NCBI GenBank assembly: GCA_015655015.1
Contig: JAATFV010000211.1
Coordinates: 56,509 to 120,508, forward strand
Source of the DNA: Chitinophagales bacterium
GTDB lineage: Bacteria; Bacteroidota; Bacteroidia; Chitinophagales; Chitinophagaceae
Length of the DNA: 64,000 nucleotides
Direction of reading: 5' to 3'
Shown here piece after piece: positions 17,358-25,156 of the stretch. A program made the translations under genes and the position numbers. Every line of letters starts with the position of its first letter. Position 1 is the first letter of the stretch. The notes beneath the pieces are model-generated. The model ran no database searches. It saw only the letters and a program-made list of their open reading frames with translations, and was not told the origin of the DNA.

Positions 17358-18436
17358 ACGAAACATACAAAAATAACAGCGACTTGCCTAACTCCCCCTT
17401 CTCATCCCCCTTTGGGGGGGAAGGGGGACGGGGGCCGGGGGGTGTCGTCTTAGTCACAGGCGGCACCGGCTTTCTCGGCGCCTACATCATTAAAGAGCTG
17501 GTGGAAAAAGGGCATGCCGTACGGGCTATCCGCCGCAATGATATACTACCGTTCTATATTCCACCTGCCATCTTTGAGAAAGTGGAGTGGGTTTCCGGAG
17601 ATATTTTGGATATCATCAGCTTGAAGGAAGCGCTGGAAGGAGTAGATGCCGTGGTCCATGCAGCAGCCATGGTCTCCTTTTCAGGAAGTCGACGCCGGCA
17701 ACTATTCAGCACCAATATCGAAGGCACGGCCAATGTCGTGAATATGGCCCTGGAAAAAGATCTTCGCCGTTTCATCCATATCAGCTCCGTTGCGGCGCTC
17801 GGCAGAACAGTTACCGGAGAACAGGTGACAGAAGATAAGAAATGGGAAGACAGCAAACTAAATACGAATTATGCGATCAGCAAATTCCATGGAGAAATGG
17901 AAGTATGGCGGGGCATTGGCGAAGGGCTGCCGGCAGTGATCGTGAATCCCAGCACCTTGTTGGGTTATGGAGACTGGGAAACTTCCAGCAGCGCCCTTTT
18001 CAAAAATGCCTTCAAAGAATTTCCCTGGTATTCAACCGGTATAAATGGCTTTGTAGATGTGGCCGATACAGCCAGGGCAGTCGTAGCGTTGCTGGAAAGC
18101 GATGTTACAGGCGAACGTTATATCCTGAACGGGGATAACTGGTCATTCCGGCAATTATTCAATAGTATAGCTGCAGGATTCGGGAAAAAGCAGCCTTCCC
18201 GGGAAGCGACCCCTTTCCTGGCACAAATCGCCTGGCGGCTGGAAAAAGCAAAATCATTTTTTTCCGGCGTTCATCCGCTGCTGACCCGCGAAAGCGCCCG
18301 GATAGCTCAGAGCTCTACTTTTTTTGACAATAGCAAGATCCTGCGACAGCTGCCCGGATTCGCCTTCACCCCCCTGGAAAAGACCATACAGGATGCCTGT
18401 AAAGCCTACCTGCGCCGCGTAAACATTTCTGATTAA
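17354..18436 (+). CDS. NAD-dependent epimerase/dehydratase family protein
   Basis: 360-residue extended-SDR protein. The cofactor motif VLVTGGTGFLGAYI begins only at about residue 31 because a Gly/Pro/Ser-rich leader precedes it. That leader is encoded by a C- and G-run palindrome (17393-17428). The catalytic pair is NYAISKFHGE (YxxxK), and substrate-loop residues INGFVDVADTARAV are conserved in dihydroflavonol-reductase-like members. The start at 17354 overlaps the previous stop by 4 bp. A hairpin at 18464-18500 follows the stop. The substrate is unknown. Confidence 0.9.
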   Translation: MNETYKNNSDLPNSPFSSPFGGEGGRGPGGVVLVTGGTGFLGAYIIKELVEKGHAVRAIRRNDILPFYIPPAIFEKVEWVSGDILDIISLKEALEGVDAVVHAAAMVSFSGSRRRQLFSTNIEGTANVVNMALEKDLRRFIHISSVAALGRTVTGEQVTEDKKWEDSKLNTNYAISKFHGEMEVWRGIGEGLPAVIVNPSTLLGYGDWETSSSALFKNAFKEFPWYSTGINGFVDVADTARAVVALLESDVTGERYILNGDNWSFRQLFNSIAAGFGKKQPSREATPFLAQIAWRLEKAKSFFSGVHPLLTRESARIAQSSTFFDNSKILRQLPGFAFTPLEKTIQDACKAYLRRVNISD

Positions 18437-18463
18437 TTGGTCAGAGACCATCATTAATGATTT

Positions 18464-18500
18464 GCCGGATGACGTTTATTCCGACAAACCGTCGTCCGGC
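18464..18500 (+). terminator. Stem-loop after the epimerase gene
   Basis: Stem GCCGGATGACG / CGTCGTCCGGC with one G-T wobble and a 15-nt loop. No strong T-run follows, so it is either a weak terminator or a processing/stability hairpin. Confidence 0.45.
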
Positions 18501-18569
18501 TGGTTCAAGTGTTAAAATACCGATTATACTTCTATATTCCGCCTACATCTGCTATCTTACTCTTCCAAA

Positions 18570-19670
18570 ATGATATCCATGAAACGCGGCTTTTCAAGAC
18601 CCTTTTTTATGAGCATCACCGCTCTTCTTTTCTCGCTCACTGTCATCTCCCAGGAAAAAACTTTCTTTGTTTCCGGTAAGGTTATAGACGGAAAGACCAG
18701 CCAGGCTTTAGCAGGGGCATCTGTATTTTGCCAGAATACTACCATCGGAACGATATCAAAAAGCGATGGCAGCTTTTCCCTTAGACTGGCCAATGGAGGA
18801 TATGATATGGTCGTCTCCTACACGGGTTATGAGACCAGGCTGATCCGTATCGGAAAAGGTAATAAGGAGAATGATTCCCTGATCGTTGAATTAAAGGAGG
18901 AGGATAAGAGCCTGGGAGAGGTAGTAGTGGCCGGCAGCGCAGAAGTCGCGGACGGTTGGAGTAAATATGGGCAATTTTTCCTGGATAACTTTATCGGGAC
19001 TACTCCGAATGCGGGCCAGTGCATCCTGGAGAACAAGGATGCCGTAAAATTCTATTTCTATAAAAAACGGAATAAGCTCAAGATAAAAGCCGTACAGGAT
19101 CTCGTCATTACCAATAATGCCCTTGGGTATAAAATAAGGTACCAGCTGGACTCCTTCGTTTATGAATACGGCACGAACGTAAGCAGCTATACCGGTTATC
19201 CCCTGTTCGAAGAAATGACGGGGACGCCGGAGCAACAGGAGACCTGGAAGCAAAACCGGCTCTATTCCTATTCCGGCTCCCGGCTTCATTTTATCCGCAG
19301 CTGGTATGACAGCACGCTGAAAGACGAGGGGTTCGTATTGGAATTGGCCGACAGCAATAACCGCAATACGCTAACTACCGTACCGGATCCGTATGACCCT
19401 AAATTCTATGCGGTGGACAGCGGGGATGTAGAAATAAGTATCGCAGGTAGGCTGCGGGTAAGTTATACCAACCAGGCGCCGGATAAAAAATACCTGGAGG
19501 AAAATAAATTTCCTGCAGGAACAAAGGTGGAGATCTCCGCCATAGATATTCTCAATGGGATCGTGATCGAAGAGAACGGGTATTTTTACGATCAGTCGGA
19601 TGTGACTAATATCGGGTACTGGTCCTGGAAAAAACTGGCGGAGGTATTGCCGTATGATTATGTGCCCTAG
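18570..19670 (+). CDS. Secreted protein with carboxypeptidase-regulatory-like domain
   Basis: 366 residues with an N-terminal signal peptide (RPFFMSITALLFSLTVISQ). It is followed by a CarboxypepD_reg-like beta-sandwich of about 90 residues: VSGKVIDGKTSQALAGASVF ... KSDGSFSLRL ... VSYTGYETRLI. The remaining 250 residues are unassigned, beta-rich and aromatic, with many Tyr. Such domains occur in Bacteroidota outer-membrane and surface proteins, but this one is too short to be a TonB-dependent receptor. A second in-frame ATG lies three codons in (18579). The stop is followed within about 20 bp by hairpin element R2. Confidence 0.8.
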   Translation: MISMKRGFSRPFFMSITALLFSLTVISQEKTFFVSGKVIDGKTSQALAGASVFCQNTTIGTISKSDGSFSLRLANGGYDMVVSYTGYETRLIRIGKGNKENDSLIVELKEEDKSLGEVVVAGSAEVADGWSKYGQFFLDNFIGTTPNAGQCILENKDAVKFYFYKKRNKLKIKAVQDLVITNNALGYKIRYQLDSFVYEYGTNVSSYTGYPLFEEMTGTPEQQETWKQNRLYSYSGSRLHFIRSWYDSTLKDEGFVLELADSNNRNTLTTVPDPYDPKFYAVDSGDVEISIAGRLRVSYTNQAPDKKYLEENKFPAGTKVEISAIDILNGIVIEENGYFYDQSDVTNIGYWSWKKLAEVLPYDYVP

Positions 19671-19691
19671 CGGCCCACCGCGGCCCACCTA

Positions 19692-19731
19692 AGCGGCCCA
19701 CGGGGCCGCTGGCCGAAGGCCCATCATTAGA
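19692..19731 (-). repeat. Interspersed hairpin element, copy R2
   Basis: Minus-strand order: TCTAATGATG, hairpin GGCC-TTC-GGCC, hairpin AGCGGCCC-CGT-GGGCCGCT. The 5' hairpin seen in other copies is weak here (CGGG/CCCG at 19734-19748). Confidence 0.8.
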
Positions 19732-19749
19732 CTCGGGCAGGAGACCCGC

Positions 19750-19791
19750 AGGGTCGATGGTCCGCTCTCAAGGGTCGATGGTCCGCTCTCA
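19750..19791 (+). repeat. Perfect 21-bp tandem duplication
   Basis: Two adjacent identical 21-mers, 19750-19770 and 19771-19791, each containing GGGTCGATGGTCCGCTCTC. They lie between elements R2 and R3 in the spacer between convergent genes. The 19671-19927 spacer otherwise holds only hairpins. Confidence 0.9.
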
Positions 19792-19828
19792 GCAACAAGA
19801 ATCAGATTGTAAGTTAGTCAAAGAGGAG

Positions 19829-19928
19829 GATGCCCTTCGGGCATCAATTCAGCGAATGCCGGAACGGATGAACCGTCCGGCATTCGAGTTTCATGATGGC
19901 GCTTCGCGCAGCGGCCCCGTGGGCCGCT
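19829..19928 (+). repeat. Interspersed hairpin element, copy R3, with extra hairpin
   Basis: Order on the plus strand: extra hairpin GATGCCC-TTC-GGGCATC (19829-19845), variable hairpin CGAATGCCGGA / TCCGGCATTCG (19853-19886), TTCATGATG, hairpin GCGC-TTC-GCGC (19899-19909), and hairpin AGCGGCCC-CGT-GGGCCGCT (19910-19928). The last base is the first base of the complement of the lpxD stop codon, so the element directly abuts that gene. Confidence 0.8.
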
Positions 19929-20872
19929 TAACCCATGACCTTCTTCCAAAGCTCCGGAATGCGTTTCACCCAGACCAGCTCTCTTTTCTTAACGGAGGCC
20001 TCTTCAGCCGGACTGCCGAAGTATATTTTCCCGCCTTCCAGGGAAGAAGGCACACCCGTCTGTGCGAGAATAACCGCATTGTCTCCAATGCTAAGGGTCT
20101 TGCTGACTCCTGCCTGGCCCCAGATGATGACTCCATTGCCGATTGCTGCAACGCCTGCAATACCTACCTGGGCGGCGAACAAACAATTTTTCCCGGTGAC
20201 CGTATCATGCCCGATATGTATCATATTGTCCATCTTGGTTCCTTTCCCGATACGGGTATCATGGCTTACCCCCCTGTCAATGGTACAGCCAGCTCCTATT
20301 TCCACATCGTCTTCGATCACTACCCGTCCGCAGCTGTCCATTTTCTTATACCAGCTGTCACGGTCCTTTTTGGAATTATAATAAAAAGCGTCCGATCCTA
20401 TAACCGTGCCGGCCTGAATGATAACATTGTTCCCGATAATACAATGATCGAGGATGGTGGTATTGGGATGAATGATGCAATTATCACCGATAATGACGTG
20501 ATGACCGATGAAGGCACTGGGGTAGATATACGTATTTTTACCAACGGTGGCCGAGTCACTGATCATCTTTGTGGCAGGCTCAAAGGGCCGAAAATGGCGA
20601 ACGATCTTCAAATAGGCCTCAAATGGCTGTTCTACGACCAGGAGGGCTTTCCCCGGAGGAAGCGGCTCCACGACTTTGTTAATGATGATAAAAGTGGCCT
20701 CCGATTGTATGCATTTGTCATAATATTTAGGATGATCTACGAATACCAGATCACCTTTTTCAACTTTGTGGATCTCGTTAATGCCGCTGGCCTGGCCATT
20801 CTTATCACCTACCAATTCAGCTCCCAGGAAATCCGCTACCCATTGAATAGATACGGGAGAAGGAAATTTCAT
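19928..20872 (-). CDS. lpxD: UDP-3-O-acylglucosamine N-acyltransferase
   Basis: 314-residue acyltransferase adding the second 3-hydroxyacyl chain in lipid A synthesis. The N-terminal uridine-binding domain (residues 1-100) is followed by a left-handed beta-helix of hexapeptide repeats (IGDNCIIHPN..., VIEDDVEIGAGCTIDRG) with the catalytic histidine region MIHIGHDTVTGKN. It lacks the usual long C-terminal helical domain, so a related sugar N-acyltransferase is possible. The start is ATG 20872; the upstream TTG at 20890 falls inside the -7 box. It does not lie with other lpx genes here. Confidence 0.88.
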   Translation of the reverse strand: MKFPSPVSIQWVADFLGAELVGDKNGQASGINEIHKVEKGDLVFVDHPKYYDKCIQSEATFIIINKVVEPLPPGKALLVVEQPFEAYLKIVRHFRPFEPATKMISDSATVGKNTYIYPSAFIGHHVIIGDNCIIHPNTTILDHCIIGNNVIIQAGTVIGSDAFYYNSKKDRDSWYKKMDSCGRVVIEDDVEIGAGCTIDRGVSHDTRIGKGTKMDNMIHIGHDTVTGKNCLFAAQVGIAGVAAIGNGVIIWGQAGVSKTLSIGDNAVILAQTGVPSSLEGGKIYFGSPAEEASVKKRELVWVKRIPELWKKVMG

Positions 20873-20887
20873 AATAAAAAATTTGAG

Positions 20888-20895
20888 CAAAGGTA
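20888..20895 (-). promoter_or_regulatory. -7 box TACCTTTG of lpxD
   Basis: Exact consensus on the minus strand, 15 nt before the ATG. Confidence 0.7.
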
Positions 20896-21007
20896 GTCCG
20901 GAAAGACGGCGTAATCGATTCGCTTTTCCACAGTCAAAAAAAAAATGTGAATAAAATTTATTGGAAAATTTTTTAAGTTAGAGAAAATTATTTTTAATAT
21001 TGTGTAG

Positions 21008-21084
21008 GGAAATTTATTTCCCGGTACTTACTAACCCATCCATATATTGAAAGCCCGGTTTTACTCACCGGGTTTTTGCTTTTT
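21008..21084 (+). ncRNA. Candidate short RNA with terminator
   Basis: The segment holds a perfect hairpin GGGAAAT-TT-ATTTCCC (21007-21022), about 30 unpaired bases, then the terminator CCCGGT...ACCGGG with tail TTTTTGCTTTTT. A near-consensus -7 box TAATATTG (20995-21002) would start transcription at the first hairpin. It lies between lpxD (divergent) and the rluE-like gene and contains no ORF. The family is unknown and the call rests on promoter plus terminator only. Confidence 0.45.
21054..21084 (+). terminator. Rho-independent terminator
   Basis: Stem CCCGGT/ACCGGG with a 7-nt loop followed by a T-rich tail. It ends the candidate small RNA before the rluE-like gene. Confidence 0.7.
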
Positions 21085-21164
21085 AAAAAGGGTCCGAAGT
21101 CGCAAAAAACAAACGGGCATCTGTTAACCGGGGGCCGCAATAGCAATACAACTCACTACCAATC

Positions 21165-21749
21165 GTGCATCAATATTTCATCGTATACAAGCCTTTTAAT
21201 GTCCTTTCGCAATTCACCTCCCAGGAAGGGAAGTTGACATTAAAGGATTTTTTTTCAGTGCCGGTTGACCTGTATCCCGTTGGCCGCCTGGATTTCGACA
21301 GTGAAGGCCTCTTGCTCCTCACCAATGATAAATCCCTCAACCATCGTTTGCTGGATCCGGAGTTTGCACATGAACGGGAATATTGGGTACAGGTAGAAGG
21401 GCAGATGGATCAGGCAGCTATAGACCTCCTGCGGTCGGGTGTCAGCATTGCTGTCGATGGAAAACTTTATAAGACCCGGCCCTGTAGAGCGGAGCTGTTG
21501 ACCGATGCCCCGCCGGTCCCGGAAAGGAATCCACCGATCCGCTACCGCGCCCATATTCCTACCAGTTGGGTGAAAATGGTGTTGAAAGAAGGAAAAAACC
21601 GGCAGGTTCGGAAAATGACGGCGAAAGCGGGTTTTCCCACTTTGAGATTAATCCGTCACCGGATTGAAAGGATCAGTTTGGAAGGATTCTTACCCGGTGA
21701 GATGCGGGAGATAAGAAAACAGGAGATCTATCCGTTACTTGGTTTGTAA
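21165..21749 (+). CDS. RluE/RsuA-family rRNA pseudouridine synthase
   Basis: 194-residue pseudouridine synthase without an S4 domain, as in RluE (23S rRNA U2457). The start is GTG 21165; the conserved N-terminus FIVYKPFNVLSQFT begins at once. The catalytic motif is GRLDFDSEGLLLLT with the nucleophilic aspartate, and the C-terminal motif is LKEGKNRQVRKM. It is alone on its transcript, followed by a tandem repeat and yicC. Confidence 0.9.
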   Translation: MHQYFIVYKPFNVLSQFTSQEGKLTLKDFFSVPVDLYPVGRLDFDSEGLLLLTNDKSLNHRLLDPEFAHEREYWVQVEGQMDQAAIDLLRSGVSIAVDGKLYKTRPCRAELLTDAPPVPERNPPIRYRAHIPTSWVKMVLKEGKNRQVRKMTAKAGFPTLRLIRHRIERISLEGFLPGEMREIRKQEIYPLLGL

Positions 21750-21773
21750 ACAACGGCCCAACCCTTACGGAGG

Positions 21774-21847
21774 CCATTGAAAATATACTCTACGAGGTAA
21801 CGGCGCAGCCCTCACCGAGACCATTGAAAATATACTCTACGAGGTAA
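21774..21847 (+). repeat. 27-bp exact repeat, 47-bp period
   Basis: The 27 bases at 21774-21800 recur exactly at 21821-21847; both include AAAATATACTCTACGAGG. The intervening bases are also partly similar, so this looks like a 47-bp tandem duplication in the yicC upstream region. Confidence 0.9.
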
Positions 21848-21880
21848 TTTCCTTACCTTTCCACATAAAATATTGACATT

Positions 21881-22756
21881 ATGCTCAAATCAATGACAGG
21901 TTTTGGACGGGCTGAACAATCAGTAGGAGATAAGACTTTCCAGGTAGACATCAAATCCCTTAACGGCAAACAATTCGAACTTCAATTAAAACTTCCCGGT
22001 TTTCTGAAACCATTTGAGTTCCCCATCCGGAAGCTCCTCTCGGAAAAATTAGGCCGGGGCTCCCTGGATTGCACGATCAGCCTTAAGCAAACGGGCAATG
22101 CAAAACCTGTCAGCATCAACACAGACCTGGCCAAAGCCTATCATAAGGCCCTGGCAGAGCTGTCTGCGGAGCTGAATCTCGACCCTTCCAATATTTTAAG
22201 CACCCTGGTGAAATTACCCGAGGTGATCACTCCTACCAGTGATACCCTGACAGACGCGGAATGGCAGCAATTCGAGAAAGTCATCCAGCTCGCTATCGAT
22301 GACCTGAATGCGCATCGTCTGAACGAAGGAGCCTCCCTGGAAGAAGAGCTGCTCCTGCGCATCGACAATATCGTACATCAGCAGGATGAGGTGATCAAAC
22401 TGGAGCCGCTCCGCCAGGTGAAGATCAAAGAAGGTCTTAAAAAGTTATTGGAGGACCAGGTAGGAAAGGATAATTATGATGCCAACCGGCTGGAACAGGA
22501 ACTGATCTATTATATTGAAAAGATCGACATCACGGAAGAGCAGGTCAGGCTGAAGAACCACTGCGATTACTTCAAGGCGATCCTGCAGGAACCCGAAGAA
22601 GGCAAGGGTAAAAAACTCTCCTTTATCTTACAGGAGATCGGCAGGGAGATCAATACCACGGGTTCCAAAGCCTATGATTCCACCATTCAAAAATGTGTAG
22701 TGCTCATGAAGGATGAACTGGAAAAAGCAAAGGAGCAGATACTGAACGTGCTGTAA
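21881..22756 (+). CDS. yicC: YicC/YloC-family endoribonuclease
   Basis: 291 residues, full length. The N-terminal signature MLKSMTGFGRAE and the C-terminal DUF1732 segment LSFILQEIGREINTTGSKAYD are both intact. E. coli YicC is a small-RNA-cleaving endoribonuclease. In many bacteria yicC sits beside gmk; here gmk is 32 kb away. A near-consensus box TACCTTTC lies at 21853-21860, 20 nt before the ATG. Confidence 0.93.
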   Translation: MLKSMTGFGRAEQSVGDKTFQVDIKSLNGKQFELQLKLPGFLKPFEFPIRKLLSEKLGRGSLDCTISLKQTGNAKPVSINTDLAKAYHKALAELSAELNLDPSNILSTLVKLPEVITPTSDTLTDAEWQQFEKVIQLAIDDLNAHRLNEGASLEEELLLRIDNIVHQQDEVIKLEPLRQVKIKEGLKKLLEDQVGKDNYDANRLEQELIYYIEKIDITEEQVRLKNHCDYFKAILQEPEEGKGKKLSFILQEIGREINTTGSKAYDSTIQKCVVLMKDELEKAKEQILNVL

Positions 22757-22827
22757 CGAAATAGCGGCAAGCTTCAGGTTTCACGCGGCAAGCCAGACAT
22801 TTTTAATAAAATCTCTTACTTTGACCC

Positions 22828-22835
22828 TATTTTTG
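22828..22835 (+). promoter_or_regulatory. -7 box TATTTTTG of gldH
   Basis: Exact consensus, 15 nt before the TTG start. It supports the TTG at 22851 over the longer frame from 22821. Confidence 0.6.
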
Positions 22836-22850
22836 CATAAACGATTTTCA

Positions 22851-23330
22851 TTGAAAAACCCTTTCTTACTCATCCTTGCAGCTTGTAGCTTGCAGCTCAC
22901 CGGTTGCACCTTTCCCTCGGACGTTTTTGAAAAAGATATAGTGATCCCGGGCCAGCAATGGGAGAGCAATTTCAAACCACAGGTCGATTTTACCATCAAA
23001 GATCAGGATACTACGTCCCTTTATAATGTTTACCTCGTACTGAGACATTCCGATGCCTATAATTACAATAATATATGGGTGAAGGGCACGGTAAGGCAGC
23101 CCGGGGATACCGCTTCCAAAACACAGCGATATGATCTTACCCTCGGCACCAATGATAAAGGCTGGCTGGGCAGCGGGATGGACGATATTTATGAACATCG
23201 TATCCTGATCCAGCCGGAGACAAAATTTAAACGGCCCGGTACTTATTCATTTATACTTGAACAAATAATGCGCGAAGACCCCCTTAAGCATGTTTTGAAT
23301 GTCGGGGTGCGCGTGGAAAAAGCGAAATGA
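22851..23330 (+). CDS. gldH: Gliding motility lipoprotein GldH
   Basis: 159-residue lipoprotein. The start is TTG 22851, giving the signal peptide MKNPFLLILAACSLQLTGC with lipobox LTGC (Cys19). The family pattern is visible in VFEKDIVIP, YNVYLVLRHSDAYNYNNIW and GSGMDDIYEHRI. GldH is needed for gliding and T9SS function in Flavobacterium; its biochemical role is unknown. The DNA for residues 9-16 is a CTTGCAG/CTTGTAG repeat seen elsewhere between genes. The stop overlaps the histidine kinase start as ATGA, suggesting co-expression. Confidence 0.9.
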   Translation: MKNPFLLILAACSLQLTGCTFPSDVFEKDIVIPGQQWESNFKPQVDFTIKDQDTTSLYNVYLVLRHSDAYNYNNIWVKGTVRQPGDTASKTQRYDLTLGTNDKGWLGSGMDDIYEHRILIQPETKFKRPGTYSFILEQIMREDPLKHVLNVGVRVEKAK

Positions 23331-24295
23331 GCCTTTTTAAAACGAGACGGCTGGCCATCGCTACCATCGTGTGGTGGGTACTGCTGGTCTATATTGTGGC
23401 AGGAATAGCCTGGTGGTTTATCGCGCTTCAAACGCAGAGCCGTCAAATGACCAATTACAAGCTGCAGGAATTGAAAATGGACGATCCCCGGTATGAAGCC
23501 AGGCTAAATGCCCTCAATGATGAAGAACAGCGTAAAACCGCTCAGTATATAGGCGAAGGCAGCACTTTTCTCCTGCTGATCCTGTTCGGAGCTCTTTTCG
23601 TGTATAGGGAAGTAAGAAGGCAGATCCGGCTGCAGCTCCAACAGCAAAACTTCATGATGGCAGTCACCCATGAACTGAAAACCCCCATCGCTGTCACCAA
23701 GCTGAACCTCGAAACCCTGCAAAAGCACAAGCTGGATGAGCAAAAGCAGCAGAAGATCATCCGGGCCGCCCTCCAGGAAACCAGCCGGCTGGATACCCTG
23801 GCTAATAATATTCTTGTCGCTTCACAGCTGGAAGGCGGGGAGTACAACCAGGCAAAGGAAGAGCTGGATTTTTCCACCCTCGTCCTGCAAGCCCTCCAGG
23901 ATCTGAAACATCGCTTCCCCGAAAGAAAATGGCAGGATATTGTCGAGCCGGACCGCACGGTTAAAGGAGACCCGCTTCTTTTACAAATGCTGGTCAATAA
24001 TCTCGCAGAGAATGCCCTGAAATATTCCCCGAAGGAAAGCCCCATCACCATCACCCTGAAAAAAGAAGGTCCCCGGGTCATTTTATCGGTAAAAGATGAG
24101 GGACCGGGAATCCCGGAAAATGAAAAGAAAAAGATATTCAATAAATTTTATCGCTCCGGCTCTGAGAAGACCCGGAGCACCCAGGGTACGGGATTAGGAC
24201 TCTATTTATGCAAGGAAATCGCCCGCGATCATCGGGCGACGATTAAAGTATCCGACAATTCACCCATTGGAAGTATTTTTACCGTAACATTTTGA
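23327..24295 (+). CDS. Two-component sensor histidine kinase
   Basis: 322-residue inner-membrane kinase. Two membrane helices (about residues 12-33 and 82-102) flank a short periplasmic loop of about 45 residues, too small for a classical sensor domain. The dimerisation/phosphoacceptor motif is FMMAVTHELKTPIAVT with the phospho-His. The ATPase domain has NNLAENALKYS (N box), VKDEGPGIPENEKKKIFNKFYR (G1/F boxes) and QGTGLGLYLCKEI (G2). It is coupled to gldH by a 4-bp overlap and followed by its likely partner response regulator. Confidence 0.95.
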   Translation: MSLFKTRRLAIATIVWWVLLVYIVAGIAWWFIALQTQSRQMTNYKLQELKMDDPRYEARLNALNDEEQRKTAQYIGEGSTFLLLILFGALFVYREVRRQIRLQLQQQNFMMAVTHELKTPIAVTKLNLETLQKHKLDEQKQQKIIRAALQETSRLDTLANNILVASQLEGGEYNQAKEELDFSTLVLQALQDLKHRFPERKWQDIVEPDRTVKGDPLLLQMLVNNLAENALKYSPKESPITITLKKEGPRVILSVKDEGPGIPENEKKKIFNKFYRSGSEKTRSTQGTGLGLYLCKEIARDHRATIKVSDNSPIGSIFTVTF

Positions 24296-24330
24296 GACGT
24301 CGGCAGGCACACGGACCCGACCTCAGCCAT

Positions 24331-24374
24331 TTTGCCCGAAAGGGATAAATTTGAGAAGAGCCCTTTCGGGCAAA
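24331..24374 (+). promoter_or_regulatory. 14-bp inverted repeat bracketing the response-regulator -7 box
   Basis: Arms TTTGCCCGAAAGGG (24331-24344) and CCCTTTCGGGCAAA (24361-24374) are perfectly complementary. The 16-bp centre contains an exact -7 box, TAAATTTG (24346-24353). The start codon is at 24385. The arrangement suits an operator for a dimeric regulator, possibly autoregulation, or a hairpin terminating read-through from the kinase gene. Confidence 0.7.
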
Positions 24375-24384
24375 TATTTAAGCC

Positions 24385-25086
24385 ATGAGCACAAAAATTT
24401 CCATTCTGCTGGTAGAAGATGAAGAAAATCTTCATGAAGCACTGAAGCTTAACCTGGAGCTGGAAGGTTATGAGATCACATCCGCCTTTGACGGGACACA
24501 GGCTTTAAAAGCGGTCCAGCTGGAATATTTCGACCTGATCATCCTGGATGTCATGTTGCCCGGTGTAGACGGGATCAGTGTCACAGAGACCATCCGTGTC
24601 CAGAATAACGATGTTCCCATCTTGATCCTCAGCGCTAAAAATACCAGCGCCGACCGGGTATTGGGCCTGAAGAAAGGCGCCGACGACTATCTCACCAAGC
24701 CCTTCAACCTGGAAGAGCTGCTCCTGCGTATACAAAAGCTGATCGAAAAGAATAAAAAGATGCAGGAGAAGGATTCCCTGGGTGATATTTATTCCTTCGG
24801 AAAGAATATCATTGATTTTAAAGCCCAGGAAGCCACCACCAAAAAGGGAGAACGGATACAGCTCAGCAAGAAAGAGGCGATGCTGCTGAAGCTGCTTATT
24901 GAGAACAGGAATGAAGTAGTGACCCGGGAAAAAATACTACAGGCCGTATGGGGATATAATGTCTATCCCACCACCCGCACCATCGATAACTTTGTACTTA
25001 GCTTCCGGAAATATTTCGAAGAGGACAGCCGCAATCCGAAGTACTTTCATTCCGTGAGAGGAGTAGGTTATAAATATACGGAGTAG
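24385..25086 (+). CDS. Response regulator, OmpR/PhoB family
   Basis: 233 residues. The receiver domain (1-120) has the acidic pocket EDEEN, phospho-aspartate in LIILDVMLPGVDG, and the conserved Thr/Ser and Lys in ILSAKN and YLTKPF. The C-terminal winged helix (about 135-232) shows LSKKEAMLLKLLIENRNEVVTR and TIDNFVLSFRKYFEEDSRNPKYFHSVRGVGYKY. It is the natural partner of the kinase immediately upstream. The separate promoter inside the inverted repeat suggests it can be expressed independently of gldH and the kinase. Confidence 0.96.
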   Translation: MSTKISILLVEDEENLHEALKLNLELEGYEITSAFDGTQALKAVQLEYFDLIILDVMLPGVDGISVTETIRVQNNDVPILILSAKNTSADRVLGLKKGADDYLTKPFNLEELLLRIQKLIEKNKKMQEKDSLGDIYSFGKNIIDFKAQEATTKKGERIQLSKKEAMLLKLLIENRNEVVTREKILQAVWGYNVYPTTRTIDNFVLSFRKYFEEDSRNPKYFHSVRGVGYKYTE

Positions 25087-25156
25087 GTTTGCTCACGTTC
25101 CATTACGCCAGCATCTTCTGCTAAGCCAGCGTCTCCATCTACGCCAGCTTCAGCCG

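Noticed and set aside
19757..20896. A 379-residue plus-strand frame across the lpxD region
   Set aside because: It runs antisense to the clear LpxD hexapeptide-repeat protein and begins inside tandem repeats; its translation has no domain pattern.
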